From: Paramacrobiotus metropolitanus | Taxonomy: Eukaryota > Tardigrada > Eutardigrada > Parachela > Macrobiotidae | DNA: 40,179 bases | Reading direction: 5' to 3' | NCBI RefSeq assembly: GCF_019649055.1 | Contig: NW_026570569.1 | Span: 1-40,179 of the forward strand | Part shown: one piece after another, positions 18,476-29,722 of the stretch | How the letters are laid out: each line of letters starts with the position of its first letter | Position numbering within the stretch: the first letter of the stretch is position 1 | Position numbers and translations under genes: made by a program | Notes under the pieces: generated by a model | Told to the model about the DNA's origin: nothing | Database searches by the model: none | What the model saw: only the letters and a program-made list of their open reading frames with translations

Positions 18476-21334
18476 TTATTCCGCGGCTGCTGAGCACCAG
18501 TTCTGCATGCAGTGCGACAAGGCCTGTAGGCAGAATCCATTCAGTTTCTTCACGTCTACTCTAGCCATATTGTCCACACTCCATTGGAAGTCCCGATAAT
18601 GTGCCGCCGCACGCGGATCACAAGACTGGTAGTCTTCCAAAATCTGCAGATTAATTCAGCAAGTTACGCACTTTTCACCCCCGAACATTTCTGTCTGTCC
18701 AGAACCAGAACATTATTGTCTGTCCGATTTACCAGAGTCCTTTGTTAGAAATGCTTCGGTTTTTCTCACATTTTGGCCACCTTAAGTACTAGTATGCGTT
18801 TTCTTATTTTGCTCCCCGGAAGCAAACCAAATGAAGCGCGCGACTCGCTTTCTGGTGTGTTTCCCACTGCTCTGTTATTACGCCAGGTAAAACGAAAGAA
18901 ACTGTTTAGAATTCGAATTTTTGAATTTCGTTAATATGCGAGACCGGATGTTTCGAAGTGCACCCGGCCCAGGTCCTGTTATCTATTTTAACTTTCCGGA
19001 AATTTATTATGTTTATTATGCTTTGAAATTCATGTACTAATATTCATTACTGTTAACTTCGTCTTCTTAAGAAATTTTAACTCATGGCGGCCCATTTGAG
19101 AAATATATGCTTCACGTAGCCAAAATATGAAAACAATCGAAATATCGATTAAAATTTAAAATCTTAGTTCGAAATAACACGCTGTATGTGAGGCACTAGC
19201 TAGCTGGTTCTAGAGGTAAGTCCAACGCGATTGAACGCCACATTTATACCTGCAGCACGGTTTCGGCCTTCACTGCGCTGTCGATCCGATTGGCCACGAA
19301 ATAGGCAATGCCCTGCACATCCAGCGGCGGCCCCTCCCAGCGCAGATGCTGCTCCAACAGGTCCGCAACATACGCCTCACTGACGCGCCCCGCCGTGAAG
19401 ACAGTCCGGGGAATGTGGATGTTTATCAACGGCACTCTCTCCTTGTCCACCAGTTTGAGGGTGTACGTTGTCCATATCACACGATCACAGCACGAGACAA
19501 GCTGGGAAAGGCGTGCGGCGGTCGTGCCTAACAGCGCGCTGAACTGCCATCGTCCATACGGTTCGGACATCGGAAATTCCAGCGAACACTGGGCAACGAT
19601 CAGACGACCCAGACGCAAGCCGGCCGCGTCCAGAACCTTCTGAATACAGGTCAGTGGTTCTTCGATCCTTTCCCCGTCGAAACTGTTACGACGATACTCG
19701 TCCATGTCGCGGATGGAGAGCGTGCGGGTGGCGGGCGTAATGTGCTTGAAGATGCAGGCGTACATGGCGTAATTAAGCGTCCACTGCACTTTGTAGGGAC
19801 TGCTCCGTAGTTCCCGCTGCATGTGCACGTCCTGGCACAGCTCCGCCGACGTGAGAAGGGCATCCCACAACGAGCAAGCCCGGCGGCAGCGCTGTCGGTC
19901 CACGGTGTCCAGTGAGTGAAAGATCTCCTTCAGTACTTCCAAAGACACCACCAAACCACTTCCACAGACACCCAACGGCTTCGTCCGCTTCAGCTCACCA
20001 TCGGTGTCCGACTCTTCAGGTGTCTTGAGTAAATTGTGGCGGTAACTGCTGTAGCTCTCGTATCTGTCTTCAAACTCCCTTCCCTATAATACCGGATGCG
20101 AGAGGCGTCAGCATTAAGAGGATGTGCTAAGTATAAGTGATAGACAAGAAACAAGCGAGAATGATAATTATTTTCTCTTTTTTCATATGTTTTCATATGT
20201 TTCGCTCTTTATATCATTTATTGATGATTCCCAACCAGCCGGTCACCACAGGTTGACGATCCACGCATTCTGTTGCGAACAGCACTACTCTTTAGACGCA
20301 GTCACGCAAATGATGACTTTAAACACAAAATTTCTCGTGCATTTTGTAATATACCTATTCAACCAATATTTCACAAGATAACAAGAACAAATCACAAGAA
20401 TTTGGATACCAAAGAAGTTATTATGATTTTATAGCGAATAAAACAAGCTGTATCGTTTCTCGTAGACATATTATAAGGTTTTTGTGTGGTACTTGGAACC
20501 CTTAACCTAGAATTCTGGGCTGTCTTTGAGAAAATAAAAAAAAACGAACGTTGGAAATGTACATTATTTTTTGCGCTTAGATGTTGCACGAAGCGGACAT
20601 GGTTATCCCTTTTCGCTTGTTTTCTTGTCCAGTACGGATATTTGGCACATCCTGGTACTCAAGATCACTAAGCCAACATTCATCAAGAGACCTACCGCTA
20701 TGCCGTCCCACAAGGAAGAAGCCCGACGGCGTCGCAGATAATACATCTTCTTGCTCAGAATATTCACGAAATGCAGGTTGAACAATTTTTTAATTTGCTG
20801 GAGCAGCAGCGCCGCGGCCGACCGCCTCATAACCCAGTAGCCATTGGGAACGTTGCACGTATTGATGATGAAATGGCCCGCGGGAAGGATTTCTCGTTGA
20901 TTCCTGTATCCCTCCAGAAGGCGAATCTGCCGCCGGGGAAGCAGCTCGCGTCGACACTGTCCGTCCATCTTCACCTCCACCAACGCCACATCATCCAGCA
21001 GCCGAAAGGACGGAGTCAACACTTTTCCGCAATGCCATCTCCAGGTTCGATCGGGGCCGTCGTGCAGCAGCACCTCCACATCCTCTCCCTCGCTGGGGCT
21101 TCGGGGTCGCTCGCAATACCACGGGACGAAGCAGTCCCAGACCTTCCCGTGCGGGACCAGCACCGACTGCAGTTTCGCGCTGCCGAAATCGACGATCAGA
21201 CGCGGCGGTGTGGTGTCGTTCTCTGGTTTCTCTTCCAGGCCGATGACGCGGCCGTGCTGCAGTAGGCCGTCAATCTCCACGGCCACCGCGTTCCACGCGT
21301 CCACTAATCGTCCACCAATCTCGTATAGGTGCAT
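18476..21334 (-). CDS. F-box protein with Tudor-like N-terminus, 3 exons, about 546 aa
   Basis: Exons (minus): 21334-20696, 20083-19250, 18643-18476; all junctions are GT-AG in phase 0. Exon 1 (213 aa) starts MHLYEIGGRLVDAWN and reads like a Tudor/agenet chromatin-reader fold (VEIDGLLQHGRVIGL, RLIVDFG, VWDCFVPWYCE), followed by an unrecognised conserved-looking block (ILPAGHFIINTCNVPNGYW). Exon 2 opens with an acidic linker and then an F-box at about residues 255-300 (VVSLEVLKEIFHSLDTVDRQ, RCRRACSLW). The rest of exons 2-3 is unrecognised, with no LRR, WD40 or Kelch pattern. The likely role is substrate adaptor of an SCF ubiquitin ligase via Skp1 (inference). I recall similar proteins as a multigene family in tardigrades. 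If exon 2 does not splice at its CAG/GTATAA site, the protein ends four bases later at TAA 19244-19246. Confidence 0.7.
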
Positions 21335-22161
21335 TCCTGTCAGTGTGGCTTCAAAGGCCTACTGTTAAACCGTTCGTATCGGTACGGCAAAAAAATGTTT
21401 TCCGTAAGAAAACCAAACAACGTGGAATAGAATAAAAGCAGTTGAGCGACACGCAGTGATGGTACCAATAAAATTCACGGACTCAAATTCAACGAAAATT
21501 TTTATGTAGAGAAATACTTAAGTAACAACTGAGCGCTGTCAGCTACAGCTGGCAACAAAAGTAACGTAATCGCTGTTATCAGAGGCAGTATGGCGACTGT
21601 CGAGCCGCCGGTATAAGAAGGCAGTTAAGTACTTTTTATTTCGATCCTTGAACTCGTTTACGTTGAATGTTTTCCGCACTTGCCTTTTTGTTATTTGATA
21701 AAATGGAATGTAAAATAAGTTCGATATGTTACACAGTGGCAAATGAGAGGGGGGGGGCGTGGCTCAAGGTGCAACGGCCCCCGTAGCCTAAGGATTTGGG
21801 TACATCAGCAACTCAGCAATGCATTAATCAGGTGACAGAACTTATCAAAAGATGCATTTTAGTTTTAGCAGTTTTAGCCTGCAGAAGACAAAGTACGGGC
21901 AACCAGAGAAATGCGAGCGAAGGTATGCATGAGACATACCAATGATCGACAGAGACGACGGACGTGTCGGTACGATCGGCGCTGATGTTCCAAACGGTTG
22001 GCAATGAGCTTCTTAGGAGAAAACTGCTAATATCAACATTTTCGTCTCTGCTATCCCTGACCAGGACAAAAACGCTTCTGTTATAAATTTTGTTTTTGAT
22101 ACTTATCGTTAGTTTGTATCGGCAATAAGATACTCATTAAAAGGTACATTTTTTTTAGCAG

Positions 22162-22326
22162 AGCATGTTTAAATGTGCTACCGGTACCTTGCCGGGCAAC
22201 GGTTGCGCTTTTGCGATGGACCAAGAATTCGAAACGGAGTGGCCCAGCGAATTTGTACAAACCATGGGTCGAAATATTCGTGGATCGACTGGACAAGAGC
22301 GTTGTACTGCTTTTCTTCAGCGATGT
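22162..22326 (+). CDS. candidate plus-strand exon, unknown
   Basis: A T-rich tract and AG at about 22159 precede a frame with ATG 22165. It is protein-like (CATGTLPGNGCAFAMDQEFE) and ends at a consensus donor GTAAGT (22327). No partner exon or domain was found, so this is only a weak candidate. Confidence 0.2.
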
Positions 22327-22569
22327 GTAAGTTTAAGAGAAGCGTTACGGCTTTATTAAATACATCTCTTGTAAATACTTTTTAACCCACGGGAAGATAA
22401 AAATTTCGGTTGTTTTATGATGTTTAAATTTGAATTGTGAAGTGTGTGCCCGCGTCTGCAACTTTTTGTTATTTTGTGGCTTGTGCCGAAATCTCATAAA
22501 ATTGTGCTTTGTGACATAAGCAGAATTAACATTATATTCTCGAGAATAAGTCTGTACGTTTCTATTATA

Positions 22570-23455
22570 CCAATAGTGCCCCAGCGCATCACTTGGCGTT
22601 GCCGTGGTGCCTGTTGTCCCTTGCGGCAAGGATTCTTGGAGGTAATTTCTCAAGACCTCATTGAAAAGAGCGTAGGACCATAGCCTGTTTAGTCCGCTTG
22701 CATCCCCCTGAATTTCCCCGTAAACGATCGTGGCCGGAACCAGTCCCACTCGTATGAATATTCGGCAACCCACGTCTTTAGAACGACTGCTGTGTGCCGT
22801 CCGCCCGTGGATCTTGGTACAGGCGACCCCCATCTCATCAGCCACAGCGGGTCTACGGAATGGACAATGTGCAGCGTTCACAACGCTATGATCTCGGTGT
22901 GCATGTAAAAAGCATTCACGGGCTAAAAACCGCGGTAGAAAAGCCAGTGCCGACAGCAAATGAGCTTCGGGGAAGCTGATAACACATTTTTTGTACAGGA
23001 AGCCGCTGGATCGTCGGAAAAAGCTTTCACAATCGCCAAGAGCCGGCAGCTCCTCGACGAACTGTTGCCGGTGACCAATGTGGTGGCCGGCTGGTGGTGA
23101 AGCGGGATTGTCGCTAGTCAGACGGACGATGTATGTAGAACAGGGAGTTCTCATCACGGAGAAGCTTGCCGGGCCGAATAACCATCGGCTCGCCAACGGT
23201 GCGGCGCAGTGCCACCAGCGAGTCCTCCGGTATAGGTGGCGATGCGACATGATGCGGCCAAAGATGGTGAGAGTGGATCCATTGGGCGTTAATCGTGCTG
23301 GCATCAAAGTCGACGAAGAAAATGTCGCCGTCAGTATCCTGAACATATCCCAGCCACCATTGGCCGTCGTCCCGCTGCACTAGCACCGTGTTCCCGTAGT
23401 TCAGTTCCCTCGATCCAGACATTAATTGACGATAGTAGAGGGCTGTTCCGTCCAT
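22570..23455 (-). pseudogene. Tudor-like family gene broken by a frameshift
   Basis: The first frame, from ATG 23455, encodes a Tudor-like start (GNTVLVQRDDGQWWLGYVQD, then FFVDFDAS, WIHSHHLWPHH) and stops at TAG 23114-23116. Coding-like sequence continues at once in another frame (VEELPALGDCESFFRRSSGF, PFRRPAVADEMGVACTKI, RIFIRVGLVPATIVYGEI, LWSYALFNEVLRNYLQE) to about 22570. No GT-AG intron of plausible length bridges the shift; a 1- or 7-bp indel near 23112-23118 would explain it (a GAC repeat flanks it). No F-box exon follows. It lies next to and on the same strand as the F-box gene. It may be a pseudogene, a sequencing error or the 5' part of a larger gene. Confidence 0.55.
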
Positions 23456-24339
23456 GATATACTTCTGATAGCAGAAACTTAAAAGTAGCAGATCTGTATG
23501 GCGAGAGTTCGCGAATTATTAATTTTGCGTTTGTCGAGCGGCAAATAAAAACGGTACCGAAGCACTATAACAGTGACGACATCCAGATTCATGAAGAACA
23601 TAAGCGGCTAGAGAAATTTGAAAAAAAAATACCAGGAAGTAATCGTAATTGGTAGCAGCAGCGAATTCCATCTGTAATGATCTGTTAAACGAAAATAAAA
23701 AATGGAACCAAGAAAATCAGAAACGCAGACTTACCAAATCGGCAAAAATGTTGACGACTGTGCCGTAGACTACAGGAAAGACAACTACTACACGTGTCAT
23801 GTTGTTAGTAGACTATATTCATTCAAATTCTGAGCGCGCTAACCAACTGAGAGAATTAGGTAATGCTAATGATAGGTATCATAGATTACATGTCCAGTGC
23901 GGCTTACGGCATACTGTACACCAGGGCAGCGATTCTAGCGACAATTATAATTTATTGGGTAAATGCTGTCAGTACATACATATAGAAAGGGCGCAATCGC
24001 GTAATACTGCTAACAAAGGGGGTTTAACCTTTAATAAGTATCAAACACAAGCACGCACTTAGACAATAAGAAAGTTTATAATAAAAACACTTCCTTCAAG
24101 TTCCTTGTTTGCCACTTTTGCCCTCCCATCGGCATCAGGCACTCTTTCTTCAGAAGAACTGCCTGTCTGTCCCTAAACTGATGCACATTTTACGAACGGT
24201 CCACTCAGTTTCTGAAGCAGAGAATCAGTGTTGCTTTAATTTTAGGTAAAGCTGCTTGAGTTCAGGAAACGTTTTGTATCGGTTAGAGACTGGACGAAGT
24301 GTATTATGTGTTGAAATGATGAACTGCGTATTTTTGCTT
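23456..24339. other. intergenic, with a tRNA-half-like segment
   Basis: No gene is recognised. Near 23835-23862 the minus strand reads CTCAGTTGGTTAGCGCGCTC, which resembles a tRNA D-arm/A box, but no B box follows. A similar D-arm-like ACTCAGCCGGTAAAGCGC occurs on the plus strand near 27047. Both look like truncated tRNA-derived repeats at best. Confidence 0.25.
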
Positions 24340-24480
24340 TTAACCTACACGTATATTAATGTGAATAACCCTAAGAAATAATACTTCCTCAATGCTGTCC
24401 TGGTCAGTGATTGCACCCATCACACATATCGCGTTTCCTCTCTGTATTCGAATGGATAGCCGATGCCTAAAAAACTCTTT
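24340..24480 (-). mobile_element. decayed hAT-type transposase C-terminus (tentative)
   Basis: A minus frame ends with TDQDSIEEVLFLRVIHIN, which resembles the C-terminal dimerisation segment of hAT transposases (L-D/P-Q/E-x3-E-x-L-x-FL pattern). The upstream part appears frame-scrambled. A second copy of the last 80 bp lies at 30510-30600. I see no catalytic domain. Confidence 0.35.
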
Positions 24481-24681
24481 CGCCCGTTTTTGGGCTGTGG
24501 CAGTTGCTATGCCGTTTCCAATCTTATCCACTTCTTAAAATATTTCAAATTCAATCGTTCAAAAACACCAAAATCGTCCGACATTTTATTGCGAAAATTT
24601 AGAGGACCCACAACCATCAGCACTTGCCTTAAGTTGCCAAGCGCGGCACAAAACCGAAACCGTGACAGCCCAAGTGGTAAC

Positions 24682-24909
24682 GGGACATTTCGTCGCGTGG
24701 GACATTTCGCCACAAGTTTCTCGTCGCACTGGTTAATTTGTTTTGGACAACTCGTTTCGCAGCTGTTTCGTTGTGTGGCATTTGGTCGCACGACTTTCGG
24801 GAGTCGAACAATTGTCGCCTGGTTTACGACAACGATCAGCCACAAACAAGTTGTCTTTAGAGACGAAATGTTCGTAGAACCAAATGGCCCGCGACGACAT
24901 GTCGCGCAG
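24682..24909. mobile_element. fold-back segment rich in TTTCGTCGC words
   Basis: The left (GGGACATTTCGTCGCG near 24682) and the reverse complement of the right end (GCGACATGTCGTCGCG) are inverted copies. The interior repeats variants of GTCGC and GACATTTCG. The GC content is higher than the flanks. It may be a MITE or the remains of the end of the neighbouring hAT element. Confidence 0.4.
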
Positions 24910-26005
24910 CTAAAGAAACTCGCTTTGCTTTGTTATTAAGCAGGCTGATGGTAAACAACCGGGAACAATTCGGATGGACAAATATAGCCGGCATTACTGC
25001 ACGAAAAAAGGCGCATGGTTAGTCAATTTTTGTATACATTTTTATTTTGTACAGTCTATATTCATATGTAATATACGGTTTTTTTGTTCCATTTTTTTCA
25101 ATAAAATTATTTATTCATTTTGGTTATTCTTATTTTAATTTTTAATTAATTTCTATTGAACTGTGCTGATATCCGCAATATTGCGATATGATATCTACGA
25201 ATCATTTTTTCGGGGTTCTTATGGTAACAACTTAATAAACGTACTGCTTTCCTGAAAGTCTTGTATAGACCACAACAGGAACAATAAAACATTTCTGCGG
25301 CAATTTAGTTTTCTTGACCATTTAACAAACCCAAAAAAAATCGTCAGAAGTACGCTAGGACTGGAACGAGCCAAGTCCTAATTAACTTAGAGTACATAGA
25401 TTATTAGTCATGCGTAATTCAAGCCGATTATCCCGTTCTACTGTATGCCGTGAAAGTAGGAAGCGTTCGGTAAAGGTCAGTGAACGGCAAAACACAGATT
25501 AATGAGCTTCGAAGTTCTGCACATGCAGTATTAAGCAATATTATAGCGCATGTTGAAACATTAATCTACCAAGAATTTTGTGCTTAAAAATTATTGAAAA
25601 GCGCAGAAACGCGCTTGGGATACAGTATTATATGGTAGTACGGTAGTTACACACAGGTCCGACGCGAGACCCCGCTAAATTTTCAAAACGCTACTACTCC
25701 TACATATTTCTTCGCGCATTTATTCGGAATGCGCCATTAGGCTCGCCGTAAAATTCTGAACTAAATGGTTGAGACCAATTTCGAGCTACAGATCATGCGC
25801 AATTTGCGCGCGATGTGCAGGTCAATATTGCATGATGTTGCACGAAAACCGTGTCGCTTATTTTGACATGATTTATGATGAACCAAATAAAAATGGACAG
25901 TACAGATACTGCCTGACCATAAAATTAATATTTACTGTCATTTTTTGCAGCTTTTTTCAGGGAGCCTTCGTGATTAACGGTTGATCAACACCAGTCAAAC
26001 ATCTG
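24910..26005. other. AT-rich, no gene recognised
   Basis: Long T- and A-rich runs (25015-25140) are flanked by sequence with only short shadow frames on both strands. Confidence 0.4.
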
Positions 26006-26470
26006 CCATTAATCTACCAATCTTTAATCGGCCCAGGCTGTTCACTGTATGTCTTTCTTGAACACTCTACTTCATAAACGAGGAAAAGATTTCAAGCAAC
26101 AAAGCACGAGTCAGAAAATTTTGTACCCGGCCGATTAAGTATTAAACCACAAAAATTACGCGTGGCAGCCAACCTAACCATCCAGGGTTGTCCTAATAAC
26201 TGCAATTGTAGGGTACCGTTAGTCGTGCCTCCCGGCAGTTCTCTGCCGTGTTTCCACCGAATTATTTACAGAAAGCTTTATAAGAAATATACGAGAGAAA
26301 AAAGCGGTTTCTAATACTTTATTCTGCGAATTTTTTACCAGCAGATCTTTTGGGATTATTCAGTTAAAGTGCAGGTATTTAAGTTTGGCTTGAACTCTTT
26401 CTGTGATGCCTGAAGCGTTCGTCGCTCTAGCGGCACGTCAAATCTAATGCTGCGTAAAACCAGAATATTG
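26006..26470 (+). repeat. diverged dispersed repeat, copy 1
   Basis: Shares ordered words with 27385-28560: ATCTTTAATC, GCCGATTAAG/CCCGATTAAG, CAATTGTAGG followed by a CGGCAGTT and TCTGC block (26202-26255 against 27571-27625), TATTCTGCGAA, and finally GATGCCTGAAGCGTTCGTCG (26404) against GATGCCTAAAGCGTTCTTCG (28516). The colinearity shows an old duplicated element about 460 bp long. Confidence 0.6.
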
Positions 26471-27384
26471 AGAATTTAGCTGTTGTAAAACAGTGTTCGG
26501 CCTGCAAATTGTTTATTTAAAGCTAACAATTGCTATGGTCGTCATGGGTTAAGAAGCCTCCTGATTCGTTAGGCCTAATACATTGTCCTGATAATCGGAA
26601 ACAGATTCCGATGCTCACATAACGCTTCTGCTGGTATCCATTATTTTTTACATAGGATATTAAGTAATGCAAGCGTGAACTCTTGCTTTTATCGCAGTAG
26701 AGAAATACTGTATCATAAAAGCTCGGGAAATGTGATTACCTAAGTGTGCACATTAAAGTAACACAAACAAAATTTTGTCCAATAAAAATATTGTTTTTAA
26801 TCGGCCTCAGCCAGGACGCATAACAATACACCAGCGCGAGTTTACGCTTAGTAAAAGATAAGATAAAGATAAAGCGATAAAAATATACAGTTTTCAACAT
26901 TAACAAAACATAAGAATAATTGCTGATTTCGTGTGTTCGGTGAATGCCGTGAAGTACGCACTACGCACAACTTCGTCCTCTATAGTAACTGTATCGTCAA
27001 CTCAAGTGGGCGCTATTTTTAACAAAGAGCCAGCTGTGGCGGGTAAACTCAGCCGGTAAAGCGCTATTTCAGTGTTCACTGAATAGTCTTAAATAACTTA
27101 ACGGTAAGAATGTAGTCTGCATTTCACTGGATTGCATGAAAAATATTAAACGCGCGGTCTTTACAGAGTACTCTGTAGTTACCTGCAAATGCACTATTTG
27201 CATAGATACTTGAAACCGGCCAAGCGTAATTTGGCATAAATTATGGCTATACAAAACGAAATCGAGGGAAGTACTTCCTGTTCCAATGCTCCATAGTCCA
27301 TAATCTTTGTGGCGCTTTATACACTTTTTAAAAAGCCAACGAGAATTCGCAGCATACCGGCACCAACCAGGCACCCGCCATAAA
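26471..27384. other. spacer between the two repeat copies, no gene
   Basis: AT-rich, with a third short echo of the repeat (TTTTTAATCGGCCTCAGCC near 26794). Frames here lack recognisable domains. Confidence 0.35.
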
Positions 27385-28560
27385 TTAACTGATCTTTAAT
27401 CCGATGCAGCCGTACGTGCACCTTATGTTCATATATAACCGTACTTTTTAAACGAAGAGAACAGTTGAATGCAATATACAGTGCAGCATAAATCTTGAGT
27501 ACGCCCGATTAAGCACCAATAATTAGCACGCAGATATTATCAAAAACTTCCGACTCTGCGAACATATTTAGCAATTGTAGGTTACTGCCGCCGGTGCCCC
27601 GCGGCAGTTGTCTGCAGCGTTTTCATGAGATTTTTCACCGAAACTTCCATAAAAAGTAATGGTTTGCGCGACTTACCTATCCAATATTCTGCGAAGTTTT
27701 TTCTTTGATTTGCTCGTGGTAATTTGCGAAATTTATTGCTGCTCTTCGAAAATTTTGGCTCTACTTAATCGACTTTCTAATATGTTTTTCCGTCTCAGCA
27801 TCATGGCTCTCTGTCAACCGAACAGCAAAATTCATGCGTATGATTTTTCGAATAACTTCCATGACGATCTGGCGGCTATAATGCGGGAACAGCTACGGAG
27901 ATACAACCTAAAGGTAGGCAAATTTTGCCGTGTGAGTTTTCTAAACATTATTTTTGTAGTAAGAGTTATGACCTTTTGCAGCAACACTCGGCATGTGCAT
28001 ACAGTGCTCAGTTTCTAACATGCGACGGTACAACGAAAGCATCTTACAAACCGGCATCCACCTGGAAATGTGCTGGTGAGAACAACGATTCCTATGTCAA
28101 AGTTGGGTTCGAATTTGACCAGAAAGAACCTCGAATCGAGGAGCCTCGGTGAAGAAATATTCTGTATTTAAATTATAAAAATTGCGAATTCTGCCTCCTT
28201 TATGGAGATTCGGAGAAACACACAGCTGTAGTCCCCACCCGAAGAGCTCCACTATTTGTTTAAGAGCACCAGAGTCCCCGACTAACATGACATGTTCTTT
28301 AGGTTAGAGCTTTCTCTGATCAATTGTCCGCCGAACGAAGCGAAGCTTAATGGGATGAAGGTGGACAGCGGCAGACCTCCTGCCGCGCCTGCAGCCTAAT
28401 TGCTTGCGTGATCTATCTGCTAGTAGACAACGTGGCCCAAAAGCGCTTTCATGTTATAATATCCAGTTAGTCCAAGGCAGATTTTTGTGAATATGTTTTG
28501 CTTAAGCTCTTTCGTGATGCCTAAAGCGTTCTTCGCTTTACCGGAATGCTGTACAGTTGC
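27385..28560 (+). repeat. diverged dispersed repeat, copy 2, with internal insertion
   Basis: Colinear with 26006-26470 at both ends but about 700 bp longer. The extra part (about 27720-28430) holds the small two-exon gene at 27803-28152. Either copy 1 lost this segment or copy 2 acquired it. Confidence 0.5.
27803..28152 (+). CDS. small two-exon gene, 93 aa, unknown function
   Basis: Exon 1 is 27803-27913 (37 codons) and exon 2 is 27982-28152 (56 codons and TGA). The intron is 68 bp with donor GTAGGC and acceptor TTTTGCAG, phase 0. Exon 1 begins MALCQPNSK and contains an amphipathic helix (FHDDLAAIMREQLRRY). Exon 2 has three Cys and a strand-like region (SYVKVGFEFDQ). There is no signal peptide. 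The helix-then-strands order faintly recalls a Tctex1-type dynein light chain, but the match is too weak to name it. It sits inside a repeat copy, so it could also be element-borne. Confidence 0.4.
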
Positions 28561-28984
28561 CGTACAATTTCGAAAAGCTTGTCATGTGCAAGCTACTTAG
28601 TAATTTTACGTAACACAATCTCATCACAAAACTCGCGTACTAATGTGAGCGGGAAGTTTCCCTGAAATTTATTGCTCCTGGTTCAAACAACCGGATACCT
28701 ATATGCCACTCTAGGCATTCTTCAGCTTAGAACAGGATTTTATCTAAAAGTGGCGGTGGATGTAAAGTCTGTAAACATAAAATTGATGAATTAAGCAAAT
28801 ATTTCCAATTCCGCTGCTTAGAGGAAATAACCCGCTACATGGTGTCAAAAATGGGATACATACACTAAAACTTCCGCTTTCGCGCACTCCGAATCAATTT
28901 ATTGCTTTATTGCTTTATCAGTTTATTTATTTATTGTAATGATTTATGCCATTCTGAAGCTAAATTATTTCTGTACATTGTTCT
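28561..28984. other. no gene recognised
   Basis: AT-rich flank between the repeat copy and the MITE at 28985. No exon-like frame is seen. Confidence 0.35.
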
Positions 28985-29338
28985 GAAAACCGTTTGCAAG
29001 CGCAACATCCGATGGCCGAGATATGGCGTACTAAAATGGGCGAAAAGTGAAATTGCATTGTTGTGTACCAAAAGTCTGATTATTACCCCGAAGTTCTTGG
29101 AACTTTGCCATAAAAGACACATGGCCATAAAGTCGAGTGAGTCAATATACTAGTAATATCCATAGCACTCCTTCCCGATTTTAAAAATTAATGGTTTTCA
29201 AAAATTTTAAAATTCATTTTAAAATTTTGAGAAAATGCTATGAATTGAAAATGGTTCATTTCGACTCTATGGCCATGTGTCTATTACAGCAGAGTTTCAA
29301 GAGCGTCGGGTAATAACCACAGGTACATCCACCTATGG
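28985..29338. mobile_element. decayed second copy of the family-B palindromic MITE
   Basis: The left end GAAAACCGTTTGCAAGCGCA and CAACATCCG, then GTGTACCAAAA and TCTGATTATT, match the element at 11634. The inner arms pair at about 85% over 55 bp: GACACATGGCCATAAAGTCGA near 29118 against TCGACTCTATGGCCATGTGTC near 29263. The right terminus is eroded where the next fold-back element begins. Confidence 0.7.
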
Positions 29339-29722
29339 CTACCAATCCAAAAATTAGACTTATAATTTTTCGCTAGGTATCCCTTGTATTCCCGCGTATT
29401 CGGGCGGTAATTTTGTGTCTTTTGCCTGTATTCCGCCTTATCCGCCCCATATCCATTAAATGTCTCTCAGCAGCGGGCCCTATATTTCGCGCATTCCACC
29501 AGTATTCTTGCGTGTTTTGCCTGTATTTTCCATGCTTTCTTTTGTTTTCTTATTCTATACTGGTGAAATACGCGGAATGCAGGACCCGCTGCAGTTAGAC
29601 TCTCACGGATACGGAGCGGATAAGGCGGAATACAGGCACAACACGAATAAATGCCGGCAGAATACGTATAAATACCATGAATACGTATCGAAAATAAAGG
29701 GTCGAATTTTTGGAGTGGTACG
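29339..29722. mobile_element. 384-bp near-complete fold-back element
   Basis: The whole segment is one imperfect palindrome. Termini are ACCAATCCAAAAATT and the inverse of AATTTTTGGAGTGGT. Inner arms share TGCCTGTATTCCGCCTTATC (near 29423 and inverted near 29617), then CAGCGGG and CACCAGTAT. The centre is a T-rich loop near 29525-29560. No coding frame is credible, and it would form a long hairpin if transcribed. Confidence 0.8.

Noticed and set aside
20771-21265. 164-codon plus-strand frame
   Set aside because: It is the antisense of F-box exon 1, whose minus frame has the better domain content and splice sites.
24463-24939. 158-codon plus frame
   Set aside because: It runs antisense through the hAT remnant and the fold-back segment and has no domain of its own.
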